Assembly: GCA_026389715.1 (NCBI GenBank)
Contig: JAPLHK010000094.1
Location: 21,129 to 55,169, forward strand
DNA from: Chloroflexota bacterium
Lineage (GTDB): Bacteria > Chloroflexota > Dehalococcoidia > GIF9 > UBA5629
Reading direction: 5' to 3'
Length of the DNA stretch: 34,041 nt
A program made the position numbers and the translations under genes. This document shows positions 1 to 7,893 of the stretch, piece by piece (the stretch's first letter is position 1; every line of letters begins with the position of its first letter). The notes below the pieces were generated by a model, which had not been told where the DNA came from, did no database searches, and saw nothing but the letters and a program-made list of their open reading frames with translations.

Positions 1-1904
1 GGCACACGACTGAAAAATGGCCATACCACCGCTCCCTGGCTGCTGTTAAAAAGTCGCTGGAATGCGCAATGGAAGCAGGTTTCGACCTGCTGCATATCGA
101 CCCCACGGTTGACCGCGAACTACAGCCCGGCCGGGAGCTCGACGTAAACACCATCATTGAGAGGACCGTCCTGCTGATAAAAAGCTGCGAGGCTTACCGT
201 ACAAAAAAGGGGCTGCCCATTATCGCCTATGAGGTTGGAACTGAGGAGGTCCACGGCGGGCTGGCCAACGAGGATATGTTCAATGCTTTCCTCGCAGGAC
301 TGCGCAAAAGGATGAACGAGGAAGGGTTGGCCGATGCCTGGCCATGTCTTATCGTCGGCAAGGTTGGCACTGACCTGGATACTACCATGTTCAGCCCGCA
401 GATAGCAGCGGAGCTTTATAAAACCGCCAGCCGCTACGGCATGGTGCTCAAGGGGCACTATACCGACAACGTGGAAAACCCTGCCGCCTACCCGGCCAGC
501 AAAATGGGCGGCGCTAACGTAGGCCCCGAGTTTACCGAGGTTGAATGTGATGCCCTTTTTGAACTGGAATCAATGGAATCAGCACTGTTGAAAGAAGCGG
601 CTACCAGCTCTTCCCATTTCAGGGAAACCCTGATGGATGCGGTAATCCGCTCCGGGCGCTGGGAAAAATGGCGCCACCCCGATGAGATGGGGAAATCATT
701 CAGCGAACTCTCAGTCGAGAGGCAAAGCTGGCTGCTCAAGACCGGGGCGCGTTATATCTGGACGGACCGTGCGGTGCTGGCAGCCCGCCAGCGGCTTTAC
801 GCGAATGTGAAAAAGGACGGCTTTGACCCCCACGGGTTCGTAGTCGGCCGCATCAGGCAACAGATATTGAAATATTGCCGGGCTTTCAATTTATACAGCA
901 CCATCCCCACACTCGAGGCCGAGTTCGAACGGCGCAGGAAATTGCCCTTTTGGGGAGAAGGACAGGTGCTGGCTGCGGGGGAGATGATAGTGGAGTTGAT
1001 GCGTCCCGCAGCCGGTCAACCGCTTGACGTCACGGGAGAATTTAAAGGTCCTTACCCCAGCGGCGCGCCGGCCAATTTTGCCGATGCCTCCGCCAGGATA
1101 GGCAAACGCACCGGTTTCGTCGGCTCAACCGGCCAGGACAGCTTCGGACAACTGCTGCGCGACAGGTTTAAACGTGACCATATAGATAGCAAGTTAATTG
1201 CTTCCGTAAAAAGAAAAACAACCGGCTGTGCTTTCGTTGCCTACGATAAACAAGGAGGCCGCAAATTCATCTTCCATATTGCCGGCACAGCCTCAGACAG
1301 GCTGCCACCGCCTGCCCGGGCTGCCCGCTATGCCGGATCGTTCCGCCACCTGCACCTGATGGGCTGCTCGCTGGCGGTCAGCCGCTTAATGCGCGAAACC
1401 TGCATAGCCATGGCCCAGGCTGTAAAAAAGGCAGGAGGCAGTGTCAGCCTGGACCCCAACCTCAGGCCAGAACTGCTTTCGGCCGAGGAATGCCGGGGCA
1501 TCCTGCTCCCCGTGGTCAGGCTATCGGATATCGTGCTGCCTAGCAGCGGGGAGGCCAGCCTGCTGGTACATGAAGCGGACAGCGAGAAAGCCTGCCTCCG
1601 GCTTTTAGAGATGGGCGTGAAAGTGGTCGTGCTCAAGCTGGGCGAAAGCGGCTGCCGCGTATTTTCCGCGGACCGCGCCATCGATGTTCCCGGCTTTAAA
1701 GTTAAGGCTGTTGACCCCACGGGAGCGGGGGACTGCTTCGATGCCGGGTTTATCAGCGGCTATATTGATAACCTGACGCTGTACGATACTGCACGCTTGG
1801 CCAACGCCATGGGCGCGCTGGCCACCTCGCGCATGGGCCCTATGGAAGGCGCGTTTAGCCTGCGAGAGGTATTGGCCTTTATGAAAGAGCAGGAACAATA
1901 TTGA
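1..1904 (+). CDS. GatZ/KbaZ-like domain fused to PfkB sugar kinase (5' partial)
   Basis: The reading frame is open to the window edge: codons from nt 3 read HTTEKWPYHRSLAAVKKSLE before the ATG at nt 69, so the ORF-track start is internal and the gene is truncated by the window. Counting from that ATG, residues 1-295 resemble the class II tagatose-bisphosphate aldolase non-catalytic subunit family (GatZ/KbaZ), with LHIDPT and GGANVGPEF blocks. From about residue 298 a complete PfkB kinase follows (AAGEMIVEL start, GSTGQDSFG, and the signature DPTGAGDCFDAG at 549-560 carrying the catalytic Asp). In the known family GatZ stabilises the catalytic aldolase GatY/KbaY, which is not in the window. 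The likely role is phosphorylation of a sugar or sugar acid, with the first domain binding a ketose phosphate; that role is inference. It is followed by kdgK-like and eda genes on the same strand. The fusion is unusual. Confidence 0.8.
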   Translation, partial: HTTEKWPYHRSLAAVKKSLECAMEAGFDLLHIDPTVDRELQPGRELDVNTIIERTVLLIKSCEAYRTKKGLPIIAYEVGTEEVHGGLANEDMFNAFLAGLRKRMNEEGLADAWPCLIVGKVGTDLDTTMFSPQIAAELYKTASRYGMVLKGHYTDNVENPAAYPASKMGGANVGPEFTEVECDALFELESMESALLKEAATSSSHFRETLMDAVIRSGRWEKWRHPDEMGKSFSELSVERQSWLLKTGARYIWTDRAVLAARQRLYANVKKDGFDPHGFVVGRIRQQILKYCRAFNLYSTIPTLEAEFERRRKLPFWGEGQVLAAGEMIVELMRPAAGQPLDVTGEFKGPYPSGAPANFADASARIGKRTGFVGSTGQDSFGQLLRDRFKRDHIDSKLIASVKRKTTGCAFVAYDKQGGRKFIFHIAGTASDRLPPPARAARYAGSFRHLHLMGCSLAVSRLMRETCIAMAQAVKKAGGSVSLDPNLRPELLSAEECRGILLPVVRLSDIVLPSSGEASLLVHEADSEKACLRLLEMGVKVVVLKLGESGCRVFSADRAIDVPGFKVKAVDPTGAGDCFDAGFISGYIDNLTLYDTARLANAMGALATSRMGPMEGAFSLREVLAFMKEQEQY

Positions 1905-1921
1905 CTTACAGGAGATGGTAA

Positions 1922-1966
1922 ATGGAAAAGGTTAAGGGAGAACGCCTCCTGGCAAAGAGGTCATAA
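1922..1966 (+). CDS. Possible 14-codon leader peptide before kdgK-like gene
   Basis: The gap between the fusion gene and the kinase contains ATG GAA AAG ... TCA TAA encoding MEKVKGERLLAKRS. It is preceded at good spacing by CAGGAG. It stops 5 nt before the kinase ATG, and its own AGAGG lies in the right region to serve the kinase. It could be a translationally coupled leader or simply a chance ORF in a 67-nt spacer. I do not recognise the peptide. Confidence 0.2.
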   Translation: MEKVKGERLLAKRS

Positions 1967-1971
1967 CAGCT

Positions 1972-2967
1972 ATGAAACAAAAGAAATACGATTTGGTAAC
2001 CTTCGGCGAGGCCATGGTCCGTCTTTCCCCACCCCACTTTCAGCGACTTGAGCAGGCCAATAATCTCGACATCCAGGTGGGAGGCGGTGAATTCAATGTG
2101 GCAGTGGCCGCCTCCAGGCTGGGTCTTAAATGCGCCTGGGTATCAGCGCTGCCCGATAATCCTCTCGGGCGCATGGCACGCAATAAAGCGGCTGAGCAAG
2201 GCATGGATATCTCCCACGTTATTATGCGCCCCAAAGGCCGCCAGGGATTGTATTTCCTGGAGTTCGGCGCCTCCCCGCGGGCAAGCCAGGTGCTCTATGA
2301 CCGCAGCAACTCGTCCATCAGCCTGATTCAACCAACGGATGTCAAGTGGGATAATGTATTAAGCTACTCTGGTGCATTCCACGTCAGCGGTATTACTCCG
2401 GCCCTGAGCAAGTCTGCTGCTGACACAACATTGACAGCGTTGCAAGCTGCAAAAAGAAACGGCTGTGTTGTCAGCTATGATTTAAACTATCGGGCCAAAC
2501 TATGGTCCACTGCCGAGGCACAAAGGTGCCAGACGCCTCTGATGAAGTACGTTGACATTCTCATCACCACTGAGGAAGACACGGACCGGATATTTGGCCT
2601 AAAGGGGAAAAACTTCGATGAAACAGCACGCCGATTGGCGGAAAGCTTCGGTTTCAAAATCGTCGCTATAACCCTGAGGGGTGACCTTTCGGTATGGCGG
2701 AACACCTGGACGGCCATTGCAGCCTCCGGCGGCAAAATTTACCGCGACCGTACCTACGAGGTAGAGATAGTAGACCGGGTAGGCGCCGGCGACTCTTTCG
2801 CAGCCGGTTTCTTATACGGCTATCTGACCTCTGGAATCAAGAAAGGCCTGCAATTCGGCAATGCCGCGGCCGCTCTCAAACATACTATCCCGGGAGACCT
2901 GAACTGGAGCACGCTGCAGGAAGTGACGGCAGTGGTTGGGGGTTCAGGACTGCGCATAGTGAGATAA
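1972..2967 (+). CDS. kdgK: PfkB-family sugar kinase, probably 2-keto-3-deoxygluconate kinase
   Basis: This is a 331-residue ribokinase/PfkB protein of normal length. The N-terminus FGEAMVRLSP, the substrate-binding GGGEFNVAVAASRLG and the C-terminal signature DRVGAGDSFAAG (from residue 268, catalytic base Asp274) are all present. KDG kinases phosphorylate 2-keto-3-deoxygluconate with ATP to give KDPG, the substrate of the aldolase encoded 4 nt downstream. That tight pairing is the main reason for preferring KDG kinase over fructokinase or another PfkB activity. The upstream ribosome binding site is only moderate (AGAGG, 11 nt before ATG), so translation may be coupled to upstream reading. Kinase assignment is secure; the substrate is inferred from context. 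Confidence 0.82.
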   Translation: MKQKKYDLVTFGEAMVRLSPPHFQRLEQANNLDIQVGGGEFNVAVAASRLGLKCAWVSALPDNPLGRMARNKAAEQGMDISHVIMRPKGRQGLYFLEFGASPRASQVLYDRSNSSISLIQPTDVKWDNVLSYSGAFHVSGITPALSKSAADTTLTALQAAKRNGCVVSYDLNYRAKLWSTAEAQRCQTPLMKYVDILITTEEDTDRIFGLKGKNFDETARRLAESFGFKIVAITLRGDLSVWRNTWTAIAASGGKIYRDRTYEVEIVDRVGAGDSFAAGFLYGYLTSGIKKGLQFGNAAAALKHTIPGDLNWSTLQEVTAVVGGSGLRIVR

Positions 2968-2971
2968 GACC

Positions 2972-3673
2972 ATGCCTGATATTGCCGATACGCTTAAAAT
3001 AATCGAAGATTGCGGCCTGGTAGCTGTCATCAGGGCAGGCAGCGCTGAACAGGCCGTGCATATCGCCCTTGCTGTAGCAGCGGGAGGCGTACTGCCCATT
3101 GAGATAACCATGACCGTACCTGGCGCCATAGACGTTATCAGGCAAGCAGCTAAAAAACTGCCGGGCGATATCCTGCTGGGAGCCGGCACGGTACTCGACG
3201 TCAGCACCGCTGTCATGGCAATCAGAGCCGGGGCCGAATTCATCGTAAGCCCATCACTGGAACCCGATATCCTCAAAGTATGCAGGAAAATGGGCAAGGT
3301 TGCCATACCAGGTGTTTTCACCCCAACTGAAATCGTTGCTGCCATCCGCGCCGGCGCAGACATAATCAAGCTATTCCCGGCCTCAATCGGGGGACCTGAC
3401 CTGATCAAAGATCTGCGCGGGCCTTTCCCTGAACTTAAACTGATGCCAACCGGCGGCGTAACACTTGAAAACGCCGGAGATTTTATCCGGGCCGGGGCGG
3501 CGGCGGTAGCCGTGGGTGGTAACCTTGTGAATAAGCAGGCTCTAGCGCAGGGAGATTACGCAACCATAACCGAAACCGCCCGTAAATTTACTGCCGCCAT
3601 TTTGGAAGCCCGGAGACTGACGCCCGGTTTAAATCTGACGGCCCAGACGGATCAGGCGGGCAATTCCGGATAA
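2972..3673 (+). CDS. eda: KDPG/KHG aldolase
   Basis: A class I (Schiff-base) aldolase of 233 residues, slightly longer than the usual ~210. Family motifs are clear: VAVIRAGSAEQA at the start, catalytic Glu44 in IEITMTVPGA, GAGTVLD at 70-76, and the Schiff-base Lys133 in IIKLFPAS, followed by MPTGGV for phosphate binding. It cleaves 2-keto-3-deoxy-6-phosphogluconate (or the galactonate or hydroxyglutarate analogue) to pyruvate and an aldehyde, completing an Entner-Doudoroff-type route with the kinase just upstream (4-nt spacing, almost certainly cotranscribed). Its last 22 nt overlap tail-to-tail with the convergent LarA-like gene, and no terminator hairpin separates them. Confidence 0.93.
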   Translation: MPDIADTLKIIEDCGLVAVIRAGSAEQAVHIALAVAAGGVLPIEITMTVPGAIDVIRQAAKKLPGDILLGAGTVLDVSTAVMAIRAGAEFIVSPSLEPDILKVCRKMGKVAIPGVFTPTEIVAAIRAGADIIKLFPASIGGPDLIKDLRGPFPELKLMPTGGVTLENAGDFIRAGAAAVAVGGNLVNKQALAQGDYATITETARKFTAAILEARRLTPGLNLTAQTDQAGNSG

Positions 3674-4974
3674 ATCGCCCCACCCTGGGGGAAAATAATT
3701 ACTTTCGCCTTCGGGTAAATCGCGGCTGCTGTCTTTAACGCCTCGTCGAAATCGCTGAAGAACTGTACACCCGGCAGCATCCCTCGAACCTGGCCGGCGA
3801 TAGTGGGGGCATAGATAAACATCCTGTTCCGCAGCAACGCCCTCAGCATAAAGTAGGTCGAGAAGCGTTCCTCAGGCGAAACTCCCGGCGTCGATATACG
3901 TGAAACCAGCATCCCCAACAACCAGACGATGGGTTTCCAGATAAACGCCGGCAGGCCGGAGAGCCTGAGGTGGGGCACCTTCATATTGCCCAATCCCTCC
4001 TCGCATTTGAGGGCGGCGATAATCACCCCGCCCGGCCTGGCTGAAAACAGCACGTTGGCGGCCGCTTTGATACCCTGCCTGAGATCGATATCCATGGGGA
4101 ACGAGTCAGTGATGACCACATCGGCCTGGGCCGGTATCTTAACTCGGAAAACCTGCCTGGCCAAAATAACTCCCTTCCGGTGAGCACCGATGGGGTCACC
4201 GGCCACAATTCCCACTACCTGCATGCCAGCATTCAGAACCGTGTTAACAATGAAAGTATCACCCTTTAGCATTCCGGCGGCCTGCTCTAAATCAGAGCGC
4301 ATGGGGTTGCTGTCAGGGTCCGTGCCCAAAAGGAAGAAGTACCTGGGATCGGCGCAGATGGCATGGTTACGTGATATGCTTTCCACCCCAGCTACCCCGG
4401 GCAAGATGTTTTTGAGCCCTCCGCCGAAACCGGCATGCGGGTGGGGTTCTATCGTACCTATCAACACGCGAAAATCAGCTTCAGCCACCGTCCTGTTTAT
4501 GTAAACAGGAGTCCCTCTATCTGTTTTGCCTAAGTAAACCATCCGTGCGCCGTCGCGGCAGTCATGGCTCTCCCATTTAACCCTTGCCAGCGCTTCTTTG
4601 CCCACTTTCTTCCCCATGTCATCCAGTTCCATTACCCGGTGCAGGCCTGGAGCGGCAACTAATGTTATATCTTCGCGGTTAACGCCAGCGCTCTCAAGAG
4701 TATCCAGTATCTTGCCGACCAGCAGGTGGGCAGGGGTGGGCCTCGATACGTCATCCACCACGATGGCCACCTTCTTCTTCCCCCTTGCGGCCACATCAAG
4801 GGGCTGGCTGCCGGTTGGCTGAGAAAGCGCTTTTTCCAGAGCCTCAGAGACTTGCGCAACCGGAGTCAATGAGGCCGGGGTAAACCTGCCCATCAATTCC
4901 CAGCCTTCGGGAAGGCTAAAGGCCAGCAAATCCGCCGCACCCCACGGTATTTTTTGCAAATTCGTATCCGACAT
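3652..4974 (-). CDS. LarA/DUF2088 family protein (lactate racemase-like, possible sugar-acid epimerase)
   Basis: A 440-residue member of the nickel-pincer (NPN cofactor) LarA superfamily. The C-terminal half of the cofactor site is intact: EPHPHAGFGGGLKNILPG supplies His178 and Lys188, matching LarA His174 and Lys184, and ISRNHA supplies His204, matching LarA His200. In the N-terminal motif the usual DHTRP reads DVSRP (75-79), so the position of the first catalytic His (LarA His108) is Val76 by my alignment. LarA enzymes racemise 2-hydroxy acids by hydride transfer; some homologues act on sugar acids such as gluconate, which would fit this neighbourhood. It is the last gene of the minus-strand sugar-acid operon. 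No larB, larC or larE cofactor genes are in the window. The family is sure, the reaction is not. Confidence 0.8.
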   Translation of the reverse strand: MSDTNLQKIPWGAADLLAFSLPEGWELMGRFTPASLTPVAQVSEALEKALSQPTGSQPLDVAARGKKKVAIVVDDVSRPTPAHLLVGKILDTLESAGVNREDITLVAAPGLHRVMELDDMGKKVGKEALARVKWESHDCRDGARMVYLGKTDRGTPVYINRTVAEADFRVLIGTIEPHPHAGFGGGLKNILPGVAGVESISRNHAICADPRYFFLLGTDPDSNPMRSDLEQAAGMLKGDTFIVNTVLNAGMQVVGIVAGDPIGAHRKGVILARQVFRVKIPAQADVVITDSFPMDIDLRQGIKAAANVLFSARPGGVIIAALKCEEGLGNMKVPHLRLSGLPAFIWKPIVWLLGMLVSRISTPGVSPEERFSTYFMLRALLRNRMFIYAPTIAGQVRGMLPGVQFFSDFDEALKTAAAIYPKAKVIIFPQGGAIYPELPA

Positions 4975-4990
4975 GGTTTACCTGTCCCGA

Positions 4991-5677
4991 CTAAATTACG
5001 CAGGTTGACCCGGGCTCCAGCACTGCCAGCTTCGCCGACAATTTGATTGACCTCAGTGTTTTGGAATCGAGCACCTTGCCTTTTACCTGGTAGTGCACCG
5101 GCACCACAACTTTCGGTTTTAACTCCTCAGCGAACCTGATGACATCCAGAATCTCCATACCATCCTTACCTATGAAGGGATAGTTGGAACAGGCAACCTG
5201 CAAGAAAGCAACATCAATCTCAATGCCGGTCAGGGCTTTCCTGATAAGTGGGGTATAACGCGTATCGCCACAGAAATAAAAGGTCTGTTCCCCATTGACC
5301 ACAAACCCGATGGCATCCGGGGCGAAGGGATGATCCGCAGGCACAGCCAGTATTTTCAGTCCTTTGTATTCACAGGATTCTCCGGGCAGAAGAGCTTTCA
5401 GATTCTTCAGTCCACGTTTTCTCGCTCTTTCCACGGCTTTTTTCGAGCCGATTATCTCGCTGCCCAGCCTGGCTGCCAGCTTGATAGCAGGGTCCGACCA
5501 GTGGTCGATGTGATTATGAGAGACCAGCATCAAATCCAGGTTATCTATTTTTTCAGGATCCATGGACACCGGCACCGCCCTGATAAACTCGAATTGACCC
5601 CACCAGGGATCAGTCATCATACTGATACCGGACATACGAATAAGCAATGTGCTCTGGCCGATTAAACTGACTTCCAT
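4991..5677 (-). CDS. Metallo-beta-lactamase-fold hydrolase (UlaG/UPF0173-like)
   Basis: A 228-residue cytoplasmic MBL-fold protein without a signal peptide. It begins MEVSLIGQSTLLIRMSG, the typical first strands of UlaG-type proteins, and carries the metal motif SHNHIDHW (His54, His56, Asp58, His59), a further PADHPF His115, CGDTRYTP (Asp138) and a C-terminal PVHYQ His. UlaG opens L-ascorbate-6-phosphate lactone, so a lactonase acting on a sugar lactone made by the neighbouring dehydrogenases is an attractive role, but that is inference. A good ribosome binding site (GAGG, 8 nt before ATG) supports the start. It lies 10 nt downstream of the alcohol dehydrogenase gene and 16 nt upstream of the LarA-like gene, so all three are very likely cotranscribed. 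Confidence 0.8.
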   Translation of the reverse strand: MEVSLIGQSTLLIRMSGISMMTDPWWGQFEFIRAVPVSMDPEKIDNLDLMLVSHNHIDHWSDPAIKLAARLGSEIIGSKKAVERARKRGLKNLKALLPGESCEYKGLKILAVPADHPFAPDAIGFVVNGEQTFYFCGDTRYTPLIRKALTGIEIDVAFLQVACSNYPFIGKDGMEILDVIRFAEELKPKVVVPVHYQVKGKVLDSKTLRSIKLSAKLAVLEPGSTCVI

Positions 5678-5687
5678 GCTTTATACC

Positions 5688-6827
5688 TCACGGTGTTATT
5701 ATAGCCTTCATATAAACGTCCGACAGCAGTGCCTCGCCGGCCTGTTCAATTTTATAGCTATGCGTAACTATTTTTTCCAGTGGAATGCCCCTTTTCATGG
5801 CAAGCTCCATCAACTTCAGCGCATTATCGAACGACTGGGGAGGGCACGACCACTGCCCGACCAGGATAACGTCTTTAAAGCAGAGGTGCATAAAAGGATT
5901 TATCGTAGTAGTGCCTGTATCAAGGAAATTACCCAGCTCAACGAACGTACCGCCGCGGCGCAGCATGCTTAGCCCCTGCGGTACAGCATGAGGAGATCCG
6001 GTACAGTCCACCACCATGTCCGGGCCGACCTCGCCCGGCGTAAGAGAAAGCACATAAAACGCACGCTCATCCGCATCCGGCATTTCTTCGATGTTGACGA
6101 TATGGTCAAAGACACCCAATTCTCCAGCCAGTCCTAATCTCTCCTTTATGCCTCCCACAAGTATCACGCGATAAGCGCCTGCCAGCCGCGCGGTAATCCC
6201 GGCTGCCATGCCAATCGGCCCGGAACCAAGGATAACCGCAGTATCTCCCGGTCCAAACCCCTCTTTGAGAACGGGATAGGGCATCATACCCTTGCGAACG
6301 CCGATAGTGGCTGCAAATATGTCGGTGAGCACAGCCACTTTATCCGGCATATCATCCGGGATTTTATATACCCATACTCCGGGCAGCAAGTAGCAGTACT
6401 CAGCATAACCGCCGAAAAGATGCGGCGGATCGGCCGCGCACATGTTCTGGCCATACCCTTTGGCATTAGGACAGAGCGTGGCCGCGTGATTGGACGGCAG
6501 GAAGCGGCAATACCAGCACTCCCCGCAGGGGATTCCTGCATACCAGGTCACACGGTCACCGACCTTGATCTCTCCACCCTGCACGGCCATTTTCCTTTTA
6601 GCTTCGTCACCTATCTCTTCGATGATGCCGAGGTTTTCATGGCCGAGTATCAAAGGACGTTTCACAAAAAGCGGAGCGGGCGGCAGGCCGTGAAAAAGGT
6701 GCTTATCCGTGCCGCAAATGCCGCACATCTTCATCTTTACCAGTGCACTATCTTTAGTAGGAAACGATTGCACCTCAATTTTTTCGAACTCCGTCATAAC
6801 GGCGGCTTTTACTTTATCTGCGGGCAT
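5688..6827 (-). CDS. Zinc-dependent medium-chain alcohol/polyol dehydrogenase
   Basis: A 379-residue MDR-family enzyme. Catalytic zinc ligands are Cys38 in ICGTD and the GHE motif at 62-64. The structural zinc lobe is complete (Cys101, Cys104, Cys107, Cys119 in CGECWYC...LCP), and the dinucleotide fold shows GSGPIGMAAG. Relatives include threonine, sorbitol and galactitol dehydrogenases, which oxidise a secondary alcohol with NAD(P). A small insertion after GHENLGIIEEIG (AKRKMAVQGGEI) lengthens the catalytic domain slightly. The start is supported by GAGGAGG 9 nt upstream. In this operon it probably oxidises the sugar or sugar acid before dehydration; the exact substrate cannot be read from sequence. 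Confidence 0.87.
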   Translation of the reverse strand: MPADKVKAAVMTEFEKIEVQSFPTKDSALVKMKMCGICGTDKHLFHGLPPAPLFVKRPLILGHENLGIIEEIGDEAKRKMAVQGGEIKVGDRVTWYAGIPCGECWYCRFLPSNHAATLCPNAKGYGQNMCAADPPHLFGGYAEYCYLLPGVWVYKIPDDMPDKVAVLTDIFAATIGVRKGMMPYPVLKEGFGPGDTAVILGSGPIGMAAGITARLAGAYRVILVGGIKERLGLAGELGVFDHIVNIEEMPDADERAFYVLSLTPGEVGPDMVVDCTGSPHAVPQGLSMLRRGGTFVELGNFLDTGTTTINPFMHLCFKDVILVGQWSCPPQSFDNALKLMELAMKRGIPLEKIVTHSYKIEQAGEALLSDVYMKAIITP

Positions 6828-6857
6828 GGATATTAACCTCCTCTGCTATAAATCCTG

Positions 6858-7823
6858 TTACGTATTGGACTTTTTCTTCATCTGGTACTCATAGGCTGCA
6901 ACGGAAGACTGAATGTCGTCTTTGGCCGGCTTCCAGCCCAGCATATCTTTGGCTCGCGAATTGTCAAAGACATAGTCGCGCAGTGCTATTTCCAGATGCT
7001 GGGGTTCTATCGGAGAAACATGCAAAGCAGCTAATACTGCGACTATCGCCCGCGCCACTGCGGCATTTATGATTATGAATTTGGGCGGCTTCCCTGCATG
7101 TTTATAGAGGGCTTCCGCCATAGCTTTTAAAGTCGGAACGTTATCACTGCCAAGGTTCATTATCGCGCCTTTTGACCGTGGATTTTCCAGGGCAAGGAAA
7201 AATGCGTTTGAAACGTCATCAACGTCTACCATCTGCAACCTGGTACTGCCGCCGCCGGGCAGCAGTGTGGCCTTTCCCAGCGAAATCCCCTCCATCTGTG
7301 AGACAAGGAAGGGCTCGTTTTGACCCGGACCGTTGATAGTGGGCGGCCGGAAGACCGTAATGTCCAGGCCCCTTGCTAAATAATCCCGGCAAAGATTCTC
7401 GCTTTCAACTTTATCCCTGCCGTACTGGCAGACCGGTGCAATGGGCGCTGCCTCTGTGCAGGGAACGGGTACAGCTATTCCGTAAACCTCCACAGAAGAA
7501 GTATAAATGAACTTCTTTACCCCGCTCTCCAGTGCGGCCGCCAGCGCATTCTCAGTGCCGCGAACATTCACATCGTGCATCCGCTTCTCGTCCCGCTCGA
7601 ACTGTGCCAGTGCAGCGGCCAGGTGAAATACCGCCCGGCAACCGGCCGTGGCCTGTTTAACTGTGTTGAGATCCGTAACATCACCTATATATTCCCTGAA
7701 GGCAGCATCGCTTATTCCGGAACCTGTGATATCCAACCCGGCAACCTCATGCCCTCTTTCTATGGCAGCCCTGACCATATTCCGGCCGAGGTATCCCGAG
7801 CTCCCCGTTATAAGTATTTTCAT
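6858..7823 (-). CDS. Extended SDR, NAD-dependent epimerase/dehydratase family
   Basis: An extended short-chain dehydrogenase of 321 residues with MKILITGSSGYLGRN (NAD-binding GxxGxxG), DVTDLN, FHLAA, and the catalytic set Ser in YTSSVEVYG and YGRDK (YxxxK). The track start (TTG at 7829) is rejected. AAAAGGAG at 7830-7837 abuts that TTG with no spacing but sits 6 nt before the ATG at 7823. Family members act on nucleotide sugars, 3-beta-hydroxysteroids or sugar acids (uronate dehydrogenase is one). With a sugar-acid dehydratase and transporter in the same operon, sugar or uronate oxidation or epimerisation is the likeliest role. It lies 30 nt upstream of the alcohol dehydrogenase gene. Confidence 0.85.
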   Translation of the reverse strand: MKILITGSSGYLGRNMVRAAIERGHEVAGLDITGSGISDAAFREYIGDVTDLNTVKQATAGCRAVFHLAAALAQFERDEKRMHDVNVRGTENALAAALESGVKKFIYTSSVEVYGIAVPVPCTEAAPIAPVCQYGRDKVESENLCRDYLARGLDITVFRPPTINGPGQNEPFLVSQMEGISLGKATLLPGGGSTRLQMVDVDDVSNAFFLALENPRSKGAIMNLGSDNVPTLKAMAEALYKHAGKPPKFIIINAAVARAIVAVLAALHVSPIEPQHLEIALRDYVFDNSRAKDMLGWKPAKDDIQSSVAAYEYQMKKKSNT

Positions 7824-7893
7824 ATGCAACTCCTTTTGCGTCGATGCAACACTACGAATTTGTAAACAGGTAGCTTATATCCGGGAAATGGTC

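Noticed and set aside
3652-3673. Frameshift or misassembly at the overlapping ends of the aldolase and LarA-like genes
   Set aside because: Both proteins end normally for their families, so a 22-bp convergent overlap is the simpler reading.
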